Shown: piece by piece, positions 50,168-59,443 of the stretch
How the letters are laid out: every line of letters starts with the position of its first letter
Numbering within the stretch: position 1 is the stretch's first letter
Source of the DNA: Frankia alni ACN14a
Lineage (GTDB): Bacteria > Actinomycetota > Actinomycetes > Frankiales > Frankiaceae
Length of the DNA: 64,000 nucleotides
Direction of reading: 5' to 3'
Assembly (NCBI RefSeq): GCF_000058485.1
Contig: NC_008278.1
Span: 7,372,962 to 7,436,961 of the forward strand
Program-made: the position numbers and the translations under genes
Notes under the pieces: generated by a model
Seen by the model: only the letters and a program-made list of their open reading frames with translations
The model's database searches: none
What the model was told of the DNA's origin: nothing

Positions 50168-50707
50168 GGACTTCGTGCGGGCCGTAGGTGGCCCAGCTCA
50201 CCCGGCGGGGGTGGGCCGCCCAGGGCGGCCGGGGGCCCTCGTGGTCACGCACCTCACCGAGGGCGGCGCCCGCGCCGAACGAATAGGAGCACCGGCGGAG
50301 GCGTCCGACCGTGCATACGCCAGGTTATCCGACGGGGCCGGCCAGGCGAGTCCTTTCCGTAGCGCAAATGTCACGGAAAGAGGTCCGCGGGGATCGTCGA
50401 GGGGTTGCCGAGGGGCCGTCGAGAGGCCGCGGCGGTGGTGCGGAGTACGCACTAATCGGCACGTCCCGACGGCGTCACCATCGGCCTGTGCAGCGAGGGT
50501 TAACGTTATCGAAACCCTTGAACTTCTTCCCGGGTTGGACCTCGTCGGACGGGTCGGATATCTTACGGATAACAAAAAGACGCCGGGCGAAGCCGGGCGA
50601 GGCCGGCCCGGCAGCACGCAGTGCTTTCCCTCGGGGAAGCGGAAGGAGCTGGGCGTGTCGGTACACGTATACGCGGGGTACTTCGGTTGCCAGCCGGGAT
50701 GGTAGAG
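50168..50707. other. Gap between element B and the CxxC-protein gene
   Basis: No gene supported; in-frame ORFs lack families. A lower-GC patch with GGTTAACGTTATCG (about 50498-50511) and a GGATAACAAAAAG stretch (about 50568-50580) may be promoter parts for the rightward gene. Confidence 0.45.
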
Positions 50708-51145
50708 ATGTCGGAGGCGCAGATGATCGGTGTGCCGACCGACACCCCCGGGAGCTGGGAGGACCTGCGGTCGGCCGTGGTGGGGAACAACGGAGTCTTC
50801 AGGACCACCATGGGCATGCTGCGGGAGATCGGTGGCTACGGCCGGCTCGGGACGAACGTGCGGCAGATCCTCAGCCGCAACCTCGCGGGTATCGGTCTCG
50901 GTCACCTACCCATGGAGCTGCCGGCATACCAGGACAAGGAGATCCTGCTCTTCCAGTACGGCACCCCCGCGGCCGAGATCGTCGAAGCCGTCCGTGAGGG
51001 CGCCTCGGACGGAGCCGAGACCGCCCTGATCCGGCTGAACTCGTCGCAGGACATCGCCAAGGTGCGAGACGCCTCACTGAAGGCGGTCGAGCTCCTGTCG
51101 ATCCTGAACGACCGATGCCGGGACTGCATGCGTCCACTGCCGTGA
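50708..51145 (+). CDS. Unrecognised 145-residue protein with C-terminal CxxC, divergent from nifV
   Basis: ATG at 50708 (ATG 50699 in frame just upstream) gives 145 residues with even composition, not the Arg/Pro bias of shadows. Predicted helical: VVGNNGVFRTTMGMLREIGGYGRLGTNVRQIL, a short Leu/Gly turn, then KEILLFQYGTPAAEIVEAVREG. It ends in LNDRCRDCMRPLP with Cys137-x2-Cys140, able to bind metal or act in redox. I do not recognise the family. Because it shares the nifV upstream region with element B, a nif-related role is possible. Confidence 0.65.
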   Translation: MSEAQMIGVPTDTPGSWEDLRSAVVGNNGVFRTTMGMLREIGGYGRLGTNVRQILSRNLAGIGLGHLPMELPAYQDKEILLFQYGTPAAEIVEAVREGASDGAETALIRLNSSQDIAKVRDASLKAVELLSILNDRCRDCMRPLP

Positions 51146-51263
51146 ACGATCGGTAGGCGGCTCCCCTCAGCGATTCTCGCCGATCGCCGAGGCACCGCCT
51201 GCCCGTCGACTCGGCCCGCAGATCGCCGCCGCCGGCGCGGGTCCGGGGACGGCGGCTACCACG

Positions 51264-51311
51264 GGCTTTCTCTCGCAGTGGCGACCTGGGACGCCGCTGC
51301 GAGAGAAAGCC
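51264..51311 (+). terminator. Long hairpin after the CxxC-protein gene
   Basis: Fifteen-base arms GGCTTTCTCTCGCAG and CTGCGAGAGAAAGCC, with further pairing inside the loop. It is less GC-rich than other stems here. It lies about 120 bases after the stop. Confidence 0.65.
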
Positions 51312-51333
51312 TGGGTCACCGTCCGATCGTTGA

Positions 51334-51365
51334 CCACTGCCCCGGCCGACCGGCCCGGGCAGTGG
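51334..51365 (+). terminator. Second hairpin, 23 bases downstream
   Basis: CCACTGCCCCGGCC with GGCCCGGGCAGTGG (one mismatch) around a four-base loop, followed by TTT. With the preceding stem it forms a double structure before the hydrolase gene. Confidence 0.6.
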
Positions 51366-51437
51366 TTTGCGATCCGCTCGGTCACAGGTGTAGATCCCTC
51401 CTTGGACTCCTTGTCGGACACCTGGAGGGACGAGACC

Positions 51438-52289
51438 ATGACGACGGGCACCGGCCGAGCAGACGCCATGGCCGCGGCGCGCGTGACCTGGGTGCTCATC
51501 CCCGGTGCGGGGGGCGCCTCCTGGTACTGGCACCTCGTGGCGCGCAGGTTGGCGGAGGCCGGCGGGACCGTCGTCGCCGTCGACCTCCCCGCCGCGGACG
51601 AACGCGCCGGCCTGCCCGAGTACGCCGACGCGACGGTCGCCGCGGTGACCACGGCAACCCCGACAACCGGGGCAACGCCGGCAACCGGGGTAACCGGGGC
51701 GACCGGGGCCGCGGTCCGGCCGGGCGCCGACGGGGCCGGCCACGCCGCGTCCGGCGGCGGCGAGGTGGTGGTGGTCGCGGCCTCCCTGGGCGCCTTCGTC
51801 GCGCCGCTGGTGTGCGAGCGGCTGCCGGTGTCGTTGGTCGTCCTGGTCAACGGCATGATCCCGCTGCCGGGCGAGACGCCGGGCGCATGGTGGGAGGCGA
51901 CCGGCCAGCCGGCGGCCCGGCGCGCGTCGGACCTCCGCGCCGGCCGGCCGCCGGACGCGGACTTCGACGCCACGACGTACTTCTTCCACGACCTGCCGGC
52001 CCCGCTGGCCGCGCAGGCGTCGGCGGGCGAGCCCACCCAGTCGGAGGCGGTCTTCGGGTCGCGGCTGTTGATCGACGCCTGGCCGCCGGTGCCGACCCGG
52101 GTCCTCGTCGGTCGGGACGACCGCTTCTTCCCGGCGCAGTTCCAGCGCCGGGTAGCCCGCGAACGCCTGGGCCTCTCCGCCGACGAGATCCCGGGTGGTC
52201 ACCTCGTCGCGCTCGCCAACCCGTCCGCCGTCACCGCCCGACTGCTCTCCTACGCCGAGGCGGCCCTCGGCCCGATCGGGCCTCGCTGA
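51438..52289 (+). CDS. Alpha/beta-fold hydrolase
   Basis: 283 residues. Oxyanion region: LIPGAGGASWYWHLVARRL. The nucleophile elbow is AASLGAF (A-x-S-x-G), the Asp is in VLVGRDDRFFP and the His in PGGHLVALANP. A Thr/Gly/Ala repeat insertion (TTGATPATGVTGATG) precedes the elbow. Likely an esterase or acyl-transfer enzyme; substrate unknown. ATG 51438 behind GGAGGGA. Confidence 0.85.
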   Translation: MTTGTGRADAMAAARVTWVLIPGAGGASWYWHLVARRLAEAGGTVVAVDLPAADERAGLPEYADATVAAVTTATPTTGATPATGVTGATGAAVRPGADGAGHAASGGGEVVVVAASLGAFVAPLVCERLPVSLVVLVNGMIPLPGETPGAWWEATGQPAARRASDLRAGRPPDADFDATTYFFHDLPAPLAAQASAGEPTQSEAVFGSRLLIDAWPPVPTRVLVGRDDRFFPAQFQRRVARERLGLSADEIPGGHLVALANPSAVTARLLSYAEAALGPIGPR

Positions 52290-52314
52290 TCAGCGGCTTC
52301 CCCTCGTTCCACCC

Positions 52315-52332
52315 GCTTACTGATCAATAAGC
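52315..52332. promoter_or_regulatory. Palindromic operator of the TetR gene
   Basis: GCTTACTGATCAATAAGC is an 18-base palindrome with one mismatched pair, eight bases before the TetR start. It fits autoregulation, and control of the hydrolase or methyltransferase is possible. Confidence 0.65.
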
Positions 52333-52339
52333 AAGTAGC

Positions 52340-52900
52340 GTGGGGGCCGTGAGCCAGACCAGGGAACGGATCCTCGCGATCGCCCGCGAGCTGTTCGTTC
52401 GTCATGGCTACACCGGCACGACCAACGCCGACATCGCCCGCGAGCTCGGCACCACGACGGCCGCGCTGTACTACCACTTCCCGTCCAAGGCGGCGATCCT
52501 CGACGGCCTGCTCGCCGAACCGCTGGCGGCCTACCACCGGATCATCGGTTACCTCGACACCGGGCCGCCCGCGCCGGCGGAGCTGCTCGGCGCGTTCATC
52601 GACCTGGCCGCGGACTCCCGCGAGCTGGCCGCGCTCATCGACCGGGACCCGAGCGTGCTGGCCGTCGTCGACAAGCGGCTGCCCCGCACCATCGAGCGGA
52701 TGACCGAGCAGGTGATCGCCGCGCTGGCCGGCCCCGACGCCGACCGGGGCGCCGTCCTGCGCGCCCACGCCGCCTTCGCCGCGACCAAGCACGCCACCAT
52801 GGCCGCGCTCGCCCTCAACGCCGGCACCCTCGACCCCGCGGATCGTGCCGAGATCCTCCGCACCGCCCTGCGCGTCCTTCAGCCTCCCGCCGCGGGCTGA
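52340..52900 (+). CDS. TetR-family transcriptional regulator
   Basis: 186 residues. HTH: RERILAIARELFVRHGYTGTTNADIARELGTTTAALYYHFPSKAAIL, then a divergent ligand domain. GTG 52340 used; GTG 52349 (VSQTRE) equally possible. The adjacent operator shows autoregulation. Confidence 0.92.
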   Translation: MGAVSQTRERILAIARELFVRHGYTGTTNADIARELGTTTAALYYHFPSKAAILDGLLAEPLAAYHRIIGYLDTGPPAPAELLGAFIDLAADSRELAALIDRDPSVLAVVDKRLPRTIERMTEQVIAALAGPDADRGAVLRAHAAFAATKHATMAALALNAGTLDPADRAEILRTALRVLQPPAAG

Positions 52901-52963
52901 GCCTCCCGCCACGGGATGGGGAATCCGGCTGCCTCGTCTCGCCCGACGGCGTAGAAGGGAAGG

Positions 52964-53551
52964 ATGTCGCAGTATCACTTCGACCCCGGGACCTATCGGG
53001 CCATGGTGGTCGCCGAGGTGCCGCACTACGAGCGGCTCCAGGACGAGGTGGCGGCGGCGACGGCGGGCCGGCGGGTGACGCGTCTGCTCGATCTGGGGGT
53101 GGGCACGGGCGAGACCAGCGGGCGCGTGCTGCGCGTCCATCCGGATGCCGCCCTCGTCGCGCTGGACGAGAGCCCGGCGATGCTCGACGCCGCCCGCACC
53201 CGCCTGCCACCCGCGGACCTGCGCGTCGGCCGGCTCGAGGAGCCGCTTCCCGCCGGCCCGTTCGACCTGGTGATCTCGGCACTGGCCGTTCACCATCTCG
53301 ACGGGCCCGGCAAGGCCGACCTGTTCCGCCGGGTCGCCGCGATCCTGCCGCCGCGTGGCCGCTTCGTGCTCGCGGACGTGGTCGAGCCAGACGACCCCGA
53401 GGACGCCGTCACTCCCGTCGACGGCGTCCACGACACACCGAGCCCGTTGCCCGACCAGCTCGACTGGCTTCGCGAGGCCGGTTTCGACACCGCGATCACC
53501 TGGCAGCACCGCGACCTGGTGGTCGTCACCGCCGATCGCGCCGCCCGCTGA
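52964..53551 (+). CDS. Class I SAM-dependent methyltransferase
   Basis: 195 residues. SAM-site LLDLGVGTGETSGRVL, acidic VALDESPAMLDAAR and DLVISALAVHHLDGP. ATG 52964 behind GAAGGGAAGG. Same strand as the TetR gene, 63 bases away; substrate unknown. Confidence 0.88.
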   Translation: MSQYHFDPGTYRAMVVAEVPHYERLQDEVAAATAGRRVTRLLDLGVGTGETSGRVLRVHPDAALVALDESPAMLDAARTRLPPADLRVGRLEEPLPAGPFDLVISALAVHHLDGPGKADLFRRVAAILPPRGRFVLADVVEPDDPEDAVTPVDGVHDTPSPLPDQLDWLREAGFDTAITWQHRDLVVVTADRAAR

Positions 53552-53614
53552 GACCGGCTGCCACACTGCCACACCACGTACCACGCACCGCCCAGGTCGG
53601 CCAGGATCGGTCAG

Positions 53615-54391
53615 ATGACGACGGTCCTGCTCGGGTTCGCCGCCGGTCTGCTCATCGCGACGGTCACCACTCCCGTCGGCGTGTCGGGAGCGGTGTTCCT
53701 GCTGCCCGTGCAGCTCGACGTCCTGCACACCCCGAACCCGGCGGTCACCCCGACGAACCTGCTGTTCAACGTCATCGCCACCCCCGGCGCCCTGGCTCGC
53801 TACCGCCGGCAGAACCAGCTCGCAGGGCCCCTGACCCGCCTTCTCGTCGCCGGCACCCTGCCCGGCGTCATCGCCGGCGCGATCATCCGCGTCCACCTGG
53901 TCCCCGGCGCCCGGCTGTTCCGCCTGCTGCTCGGTCTGTTCCTGCTGCCTCTGGGCATCTGGCTCTGCGCCCGCACCCTCCGCCTTTCACGCCAACCCCA
54001 CCCCACCCCGCCGCCGCGGCCCCGCACCATCACCGCGCTGGCCCTGCTCGTCGGCCTCATCGGCGGCGTCTACGGCATCGGCGGCGGCTCGATCCTCAGC
54101 CCGATCCTCGTCGGACGCGGCATGCCCGTCCCCACCGTCGCCCCCGCCGCCCTCGCCTCCACCCTCGCCACCTCGATCGTCGGCGCCGCCGCCTACGCCA
54201 TCCTCGCCCTGACCACCACCGGCAACATCGCCCCCCACTGGGCCGTCGGACTCGCCAGCGGCCTCGGCGGCCTCGGCGGCGCCTACCTCGGCGCCCGACT
54301 CCAACACCACATCCCCAACACCGGCCTACGACTGCTGCTCGGAGCCCTCGCCATCGCGCTGGCCGCCGTCTACCTCACCCAGGCCCTCTGA
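53615..54391 (+). CDS. TauE/SafE-family permease
   Basis: 258 residues, about eight membrane helices in two halves with the family motif GFAAGLLIATVTTPVGVSGAVFLLPVQL and its inverted echo LIGGVYGIGGGSILSPILVGRG. Family members export sulfite, sulfoacetate or move other anions. A Pro-rich loop (PHPTPPPRPR) links the halves. It converges on the HTH-TOBE gene. Confidence 0.9.
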   Translation: MTTVLLGFAAGLLIATVTTPVGVSGAVFLLPVQLDVLHTPNPAVTPTNLLFNVIATPGALARYRRQNQLAGPLTRLLVAGTLPGVIAGAIIRVHLVPGARLFRLLLGLFLLPLGIWLCARTLRLSRQPHPTPPPRPRTITALALLVGLIGGVYGIGGGSILSPILVGRGMPVPTVAPAALASTLATSIVGAAAYAILALTTTGNIAPHWAVGLASGLGGLGGAYLGARLQHHIPNTGLRLLLGALAIALAAVYLTQAL

Positions 54392-54436
54392 CCGGCGCCG
54401 AGCCCTCCGCTCCAGGGCCCCGTCAGACGGTCCTGA

Positions 54437-54844
54437 TCAGCGGCCTTCCGGAAGCTCGATGACCACATTGGTCGACTTCACCACGCCGACCACCACCACG
54501 CCCGGTTCCAACCCGAGCTCGTCGGCAGCCTCCCGGCTCATCAGCGACACCACCCGGTGCGGCCCGGCCTGGACCTCGACCTGCACCATCACCGGACCCC
54601 ACACCACCCGCGTGACCAGGCCAGGAAAACGATTCCGGGCCGACCGGGCGACCACCGGAGAGCGCGCAAATCCCTGCTTGACGGCCAGATCCTCCATGAA
54701 CCCGGCCAGAACAGCACCTTCGACCGCGCGACGTCCAGCGTCATCCGTGATCACCGCCAGCCGGCCGCTGTCCGCCCAACGACGCACCGTGTCATCGCTG
54801 ACGCCGAGAAGCGCGGCGGCGTCTCTGATCGGGAAACTCGGCAT
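54437..54844 (-). CDS. HTH-TOBE (molybdate-binding type) regulator or Mo-pterin protein
   Basis: 135 residues. N-terminal MerR-like helix-turn-helix (FPIRDAAALLGVSDDTVRRWADSGRLAVITDDAGRR) followed by a Mop/TOBE domain (RVVWGPVMVQVEVQAGPHRVVSLMSREAADELGLEPGVVVVGVVKSTNVVIELP). Such proteins bind molybdate. ATG 54844 chosen. A link with the nearby Mo-nitrogenase is attractive but not shown. Confidence 0.88.
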   Translation of the reverse strand: MPSFPIRDAAALLGVSDDTVRRWADSGRLAVITDDAGRRAVEGAVLAGFMEDLAVKQGFARSPVVARSARNRFPGLVTRVVWGPVMVQVEVQAGPHRVVSLMSREAADELGLEPGVVVVGVVKSTNVVIELPEGR

Positions 54845-54943
54845 GACCCAGATTACAGACCTCACCCGACCAGGCGGTCTTCACAGCCGCGCCTCGGGTC
54901 GGGGCCGCCGTCCCTCGCCCCGCCGGGCGGCTCGGAGTTCGCC

Positions 54944-55318
54944 CTACTCACCGCCAGCCGCCGCCGATGATGCCGACGGTTCGATGGGCGGCGGCCCGGT
55001 GGCCTGCTGGCGTAGCTGCTCGTTGAGCCGGTGGGCCTCGGCGAGCTGGTCTTCGAGCAGGACGATGCGGCAGGCGGCGTCGATCGCGGTGCCCTCGTCG
55101 ACGAGTTCGCGGGCGCGCCCGGCGAGGCGGAGTTGGTGGCGGGAGTAGCGGCGGTGGCCGCCGTCCGAACGCAGGGGAGTGATCAGGCCGGCTTCGCCGA
55201 GGGCCCGCAGGAACGCGGGGGTGGTGTCGAGCATCTCGGCCGCGCGGCCCATGGTGAAGGCGGGATAGTCGTCGTCGTCAAGGCTGTCGGCCGGTCTGCG
55301 GGTGGTTCCAGGGGTCAT
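54944..55318 (-). CDS. MerR-family regulator
   Basis: 124 residues. Mer[64 protein letters not shown], then a coiled-coil [18 protein letters not shown]. No effector domain or Cys metal site. ATG 55318 behind GAGAGG; a hairpin lies just upstream. Confidence 0.88.
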   Translation of the reverse strand: MTPGTTRRPADSLDDDDYPAFTMGRAAEMLDTTPAFLRALGEAGLITPLRSDGGHRRYSRHQLRLAGRARELVDEGTAIDAACRIVLLEDQLAEAHRLNEQLRQQATGPPPIEPSASSAAAGGE

Positions 55319-55341
55319 CGCGCCTCTCGAGCACACATCGA

Positions 55342-55373
55342 GGGACCCCGGTGCCGCATGGCACCAGGGTCCC
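55342..55373. promoter_or_regulatory. Hairpin upstream of the MerR gene
   Basis: GGGACCCCGGTGCC with GGCACCAGGGTCCC (one mismatch, four-base loop), 24 bases beyond the MerR start. It could be an operator-like palindrome or leader stem. Confidence 0.5.
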
Positions 55374-56319
55374 GAGGGTTCAACACCATCTACCGACGAC
55401 TAGCGCCGGCTCTCTGTATCCGCGTGGCCGCCCAGGACGGGCGGGGACGCGGGGACCGCATATGCGTGACCGGGGACCACCTTCCAATCTGGGGCCTGCG
55501 GTAGCCGAGCGGGCTGGAGCGCCGCTCCGGCGATCCTGATGGCGTCTGCTCCTCTCTCCTCGTTCGTCACCTGACCGAGTGCTACCGATCTTGCGTGATC
55601 GTGCTCGACAGCCGTCCTTGGCTGCCGTCCCGCTCGCGCCAGTTCCTGTCTGGCGCGACCATGGACTCTCTTGGCTACGAGAAAGACTCTACCCAGGACA
55701 GCGCCCGATGTCTACTGCCGCGGATGCAGATTTTCCGGCTCCGCAGCGACAGACCATCGTCGGCCGGCAGATCCCGCCGACGGCCACGCGTCCGTCGCAC
55801 AGGGCCACGAGATCGTCGGGATCCGACGTGAGCGCGGCAGCCGGGCGGGGCGGGGTGGGCGGGGCGGCCAGTACGGTCGTGCAGACCATCGCGTCGACGT
55901 GGTTCCGGCCGGGCCGGAACCAGGGAGGTGGAACCCTCCGGATACTCCTCGGTCACGTCGAGAGCGGGGCCGGATCTCCTCACCTTCCGTACCCACCCCC
56001 GGTGTGCCGGCGGTTGGGCGAAGGATCGCGCGTTTCACGATGCGCGAGGTGACGGGTGCCCATCAGCACGGATGCCCGTTCTCGACCTGGGCGTGGTGCG
56101 TCCAGGAGGTCCGTCCTTGGGTCGGATGTCCGGCGACACGAGCGTGGTGGACCCTCCGGATACGTGTCATCGCTCTCTGTTACTGGTCACATGATGCTCA
56201 TGCATCCGATGGAGGTGGCGCAAGGCCACGACGACGCAGTCCGCCCCCCCGCTGACGTACAGGTGGACGGCCGGGCTCCGGCCAGCAGCCAGCGGCCGCC
56301 GGATCGGCGCCCCGAGCGG
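55374..56319. other. Long intergenic region upstream of the DyP peroxidase
   Basis: No recognisable gene. A 67-codon minus frame (about 55689-55889) is Cys-rich but matches nothing I know. ACCCTCCGGATAC occurs twice (55933-55945 and 56151-56163); the first copy follows GGA, giving GGAACC, reminiscent of an ECF-sigma -35 element. The stretch has mixed codon character, as in decayed DNA. Confidence 0.45.
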
Positions 56320-57579
56320 ATGACTGGACAGACCTCCGAGTCACGGGGTCCGCACCGGCGCGGCGTGCTCGGCAGCGCCGGGCTGCTCGGCGCCGCCCGG
56401 CTGGCCAGCATTGCCCGGCTGTTCGGCGGCGCGGGACTGCTCGGCGGCACCGGCCTCGTCGGCGGTGCTCTCGCCCCGAGCGGACTGCCCGGCCTCGGGG
56501 TCGGCACCGCCCTGGCCGCCGACGACGCCGGTCACCAGCCCGGGATCACCGAGACTCCCCCGGACTGGCTGGTGTTCACCGCCTACGACCTGACCGCCGC
56601 CGATCCGAGCGCGGCGCGCTCGTCGCTCGAGGCGGTGCTGCGCGCCTGGACATCCGGCGTGGCGGGGTTGACGACCGCGCCGGCGGCGGGCGGCGGGGTG
56701 GGGCTGACCGTCACCGTCGGGCTCGGCGCGTCGGCGCTGCGCCGCGCCGGCCTCGGCGACCGGATCCCCGGGGAACTCGCCGACATCCCCGCGATGCCCG
56801 GTGACCAGCTCGACCCGGCCCGCAGCGGCGGGGACCTCGGCGTGCAGGTGTGCTCCACCGATCCGACGGCGGCCCTGTCGGCCGCCGCCCGGATGGGCAC
56901 CCTCGCCGCGCCGTTCGCGGCCACCCGCTGGGTACAGCGGGGGTTCCAGCCCACCAACCCCGGCTCGACGGACCCCCCGGGTGCACACCGCAACCTGATG
57001 GGCCAGCTCGACGGGCTGGCCAACCTCCAACCGGGCACCCCCCAGTTCGACCGTGCCGTCTGGGCGTCGGGGGAGCCCGCATGGATGCGCGGCGGCAGCT
57101 ACCTGGTTCTCCGGCGCATCCGGATGCTGTTCGACGCCTGGGGACGACTCGACGAGAGCGACCAGACCGCGGTGATCGGCCGGCGGCAGTCCGACGGCGT
57201 GCCGCTGTCGGCCGGCCCCGGCGCCACGGCGTTCACCCTGCCGGACATCAACGTCCGCCGTCCCGACGGCCAGTTCGCCATCGCGGCCAACGCCCACGTC
57301 CGGGTGACGAGCCCGCCCGCGAACGGCGGTGCCGTCATCTTCCGGCGCGGCTACTCCTACGACGACGGGCCGGACTCGTCCGGCGCCCGGGACGCGGGCC
57401 TGTTCTTCGCGTCCTACCAGGCCGATCCGCGGACGTCCTACGTCCCGATCCAGCAGAGGATGTCCGCATCCGACGCCCTGAACGCCTTCATCCGCACCAC
57501 CTCCAGCGCCCTGTTCGCGATCCCGCCCCTGCCCTCTCCGGGCGGCTACTTCGCCCAGGCACTGATCGAGAACGGCTGA
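56320..57579 (+). CDS. Tat-exported DyP-type peroxidase
   Basis: 419 residues. Twin-arginine signal with R13-R14 in PHRRGVLGSAG and a long hydrophobic Gly/Leu stretch, ending near GTALAADDAG. The haem-peroxidase domain has GxxDG in NLMGQLDGLANL, the proximal His in AANAHVRVTSP and FFASYQ. It is exported folded and oxidises phenols or dyes, or handles haem, using peroxide. Start at 56320 chosen to place RR near the N-terminus. Confidence 0.9.
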   Translation: MTGQTSESRGPHRRGVLGSAGLLGAARLASIARLFGGAGLLGGTGLVGGALAPSGLPGLGVGTALAADDAGHQPGITETPPDWLVFTAYDLTAADPSAARSSLEAVLRAWTSGVAGLTTAPAAGGGVGLTVTVGLGASALRRAGLGDRIPGELADIPAMPGDQLDPARSGGDLGVQVCSTDPTAALSAAARMGTLAAPFAATRWVQRGFQPTNPGSTDPPGAHRNLMGQLDGLANLQPGTPQFDRAVWASGEPAWMRGGSYLVLRRIRMLFDAWGRLDESDQTAVIGRRQSDGVPLSAGPGATAFTLPDINVRRPDGQFAIAANAHVRVTSPPANGGAVIFRRGYSYDDGPDSSGARDAGLFFASYQADPRTSYVPIQQRMSASDALNAFIRTTSSALFAIPPLPSPGGYFAQALIENG

Positions 57580-57760
57580 ACGGCCCCGTTCCGGTAACCA
57601 GCAGACCCGATGAGCGCGGTATGGCGGACGGGCAGGGGGTCGCCCTGATCCGGTTCCTGGTCGTGGCCTGACGGGCGTAGGTCACCGGTGTATCGGGGTA
57701 CCAGGTGGACGTTCGGTGAACGTTCCAGCCGAACCGGAAATTCGGTTTCGAGAGCGGACG

Positions 57761-58180
57761 TCACCCCGTTCCGGCGTTTCGCTCTCGGTGACGCTCCCAG
57801 AAAAATGGTCCGATCAGGGGAAACGCCACCGCGGTACACCCGGCGCTGTTCGGCACCGACCACTGACCCGCCACCGCTACGACCACCATCGTCACGAGTA
57901 TGAAGAACGGGGTACCGACGGCGAGCAGCGTTGCGCTCGCGACGCCGTCACGGCGAAGAAGGACCACCGCTGCCACCGAACACAGGGCCGCCGGACCAGT
58001 GAAGATCAGGAGTGGTCCACCGAACCACACAAACGCCAGGCCAGCACCGGAAGACGCCAGCACGAGCGTTCCGACCGGCCATAACACGCTCGCGGACGCG
58101 GCGAGACAGGCAATCACGCAGGTCGCGGCACCCGCTGGCTGCGCCCTGCCCGGCCCGCCGAAGCGAAGGGTTCGGGTCAC
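57761..58180 (-). CDS. Small four-helix membrane protein
   Basis: 139 residues with four hydrophobic segments: AATCVIACLAASASVLWPVGTLVL, GLAFVWFGGPLLIFTGPAAL, and two more ending before HRERNAGTG. GTG 58180 is preceded by GGAGGT. Family not recognised. Confidence 0.7.
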   Translation of the reverse strand: MTRTLRFGGPGRAQPAGAATCVIACLAASASVLWPVGTLVLASSGAGLAFVWFGGPLLIFTGPAALCSVAAVVLLRRDGVASATLLAVGTPFFILVTMVVVAVAGQWSVPNSAGCTAVAFPLIGPFFWERHRERNAGTG

Positions 58181-58774
58181 GGACCTCACCTCCATCCACA
58201 TGATGCGTGAAACACGGAAGAGGCGGTGATCGTGCAGCCGGGCTCGGACTCCGCGGATCTTCCCCGGGCGGTGGCTCGAATGCCGACCGGACTGACGTTC
58301 ACCGAGTCCTGCGGGGCCGTCGACACCGTGCTCATTTACCGCACTCCGGCCGAGCAGGTCGGCAGCCGACCGCAGCGAACAGTCCCTGGTCGCGAAGGGC
58401 CGCTCTCGGCGAGTACTACTCCACGGGGTGCAATCCGATGTCGTCGCCGACCGACCCCGCCGCGACGCGAACCGCGAGGTCGGTATCCCGCCGCTCCATG
58501 TCGGCGTGGTGCTCGGAAGGCGAGATCCGCTCCTTGCTGCGCCGGCTTGTCCACAGGTCGCGATGTACGTCGGCCTACATGGTCGTCCGCCGACGACACG
58601 CCCGTTGCTACAGGCCCTGCTACCCCGGCCGGGCCGGCATGGCGCCGGACGGGACAGAGTCCACGTGACGAGCATCACTCGCCGGGGGTGGGCGACGGCG
58701 CTCGCTGCGTGGATCGATCGGAGAATATGCGGATCGTGTCCGTTCCCATGCACGTCGGAGCAGGAGGCCGCGGA
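58181..58774. other. Intergenic region upstream of the acyl carrier protein
   Basis: No gene supported, although one plus frame is open. A DnaA-box match TTGTCCACA is at 58547-58555. Confidence 0.45.
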
Positions 58775-59011
58775 GTGTCCACCGTCGAGGAGCGCGTAAA
58801 GAACGTGGTCGTGGAGCAGCTGAACGTCAAGCCGGCGGAGGTCACGAACAACGCGTCGTTCGTCGAGGACCTGGGAGCGGACTCCCTGGACCTTGTCGAG
58901 CTGGGCGTGGCCCTGGAAGAGGAGTTCTCCATCGGTATCTCCGACGAGGACGCCGCGGGGATCAACACCGTGCAGGATGCCATCGACTGGATCAACGCGC
59001 GCTGGCGGTAG
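58775..59011 (+). CDS. Stand-alone acyl carrier protein
   Basis: 78 residues. Phosphopantetheine attachment at Ser37 in [13 protein letters not shown]; the rest ([27 protein letters not shown]... [16 protein letters not shown]) is bacterial type II ACP. GTG start with AGGAGG. It carries acyl groups as thioesters. No fatty-acid or polyketide gene is near, so it could be a secondary ACP. Confidence 0.93.
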   Translation: MSTVEERVKNVVVEQLNVKPAEVTNNASFVEDLGADSLDLVELGVALEEEFSIGISDEDAAGINTVQDAIDWINARWR

Positions 59012-59106
59012 GGCACGCGGTCGGGCTGTCCACGCGATCCGCGCGCCGTGCGCTTACTCGCCTTCTCCATCACGTCGACGGCAGGGTGACGGTGGCTCCT
59101 ACGCTG

Positions 59107-59394
59107 CTACCTGTGAAACTGATCGAAAGGCCTGGTAAGGCGGCGACGCTCACAGGCTTCGGTCGATCGAACCGCCTCCCGGCTGGCGCTGGTCAGCCGA
59201 GGTAGGGCGTCGGCCGGTGCTCCAGGTAGTGACCCGATCCGCAGGCGCATCGACGGGTGGATGTCTAGCCCGTCGATGTCGGCCGGGGTGACACCCCAGA
59301 TTTGGCCACCCACACGCCCGCCCCGAACTCTGACGTGCACAGGCTGCCCCGCCACACCGGGGTCCGGGGGGTCGTCCCCCCGGGCATACATCAA
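59107..59394 (-). CDS. Possible small hypothetical protein next to the tRNA gene
   Basis: 95 residues, ATG 59394. Mixed composition (PVHVRVRGGRVGGQIWGVTPADIDGLDIHPSM) with good third-position GC. It starts 50 bases from the 3' end of tRNA-Ala on the same strand. No ribosome site or family; could be a remnant. Confidence 0.35.
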   Translation of the reverse strand: MMYARGDDPPDPGVAGQPVHVRVRGGRVGGQIWGVTPADIDGLDIHPSMRLRIGSLPGAPADALPRLTSASREAVRSTEACERRRLTRPFDQFHR

Positions 59395-59443
59395 GGCCAC
59401 CGGGAAGCTGCCCGAAGGGCAGCAACCACGAGGAATCAGCGCG

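Noticed and set aside
49943-50707. Sigma-54 (-24/-12) promoter or NifA site for nif
   Set aside because: No convincing GG-N10-GC element with proper flanks or TGT-N10-ACA; actinomycetes generally lack sigma-54.
55489-55570. GGTAGCCGAGCGG stretch resembling the D arm of a class II tRNA
   Set aside because: No acceptor stem, anticodon arm or T arm could be paired around it.
56056-56319. N-terminal extension of the DyP peroxidase
   Set aside because: It would put about 88 non-homologous residues before the Tat signal, which should be near the N-terminus.
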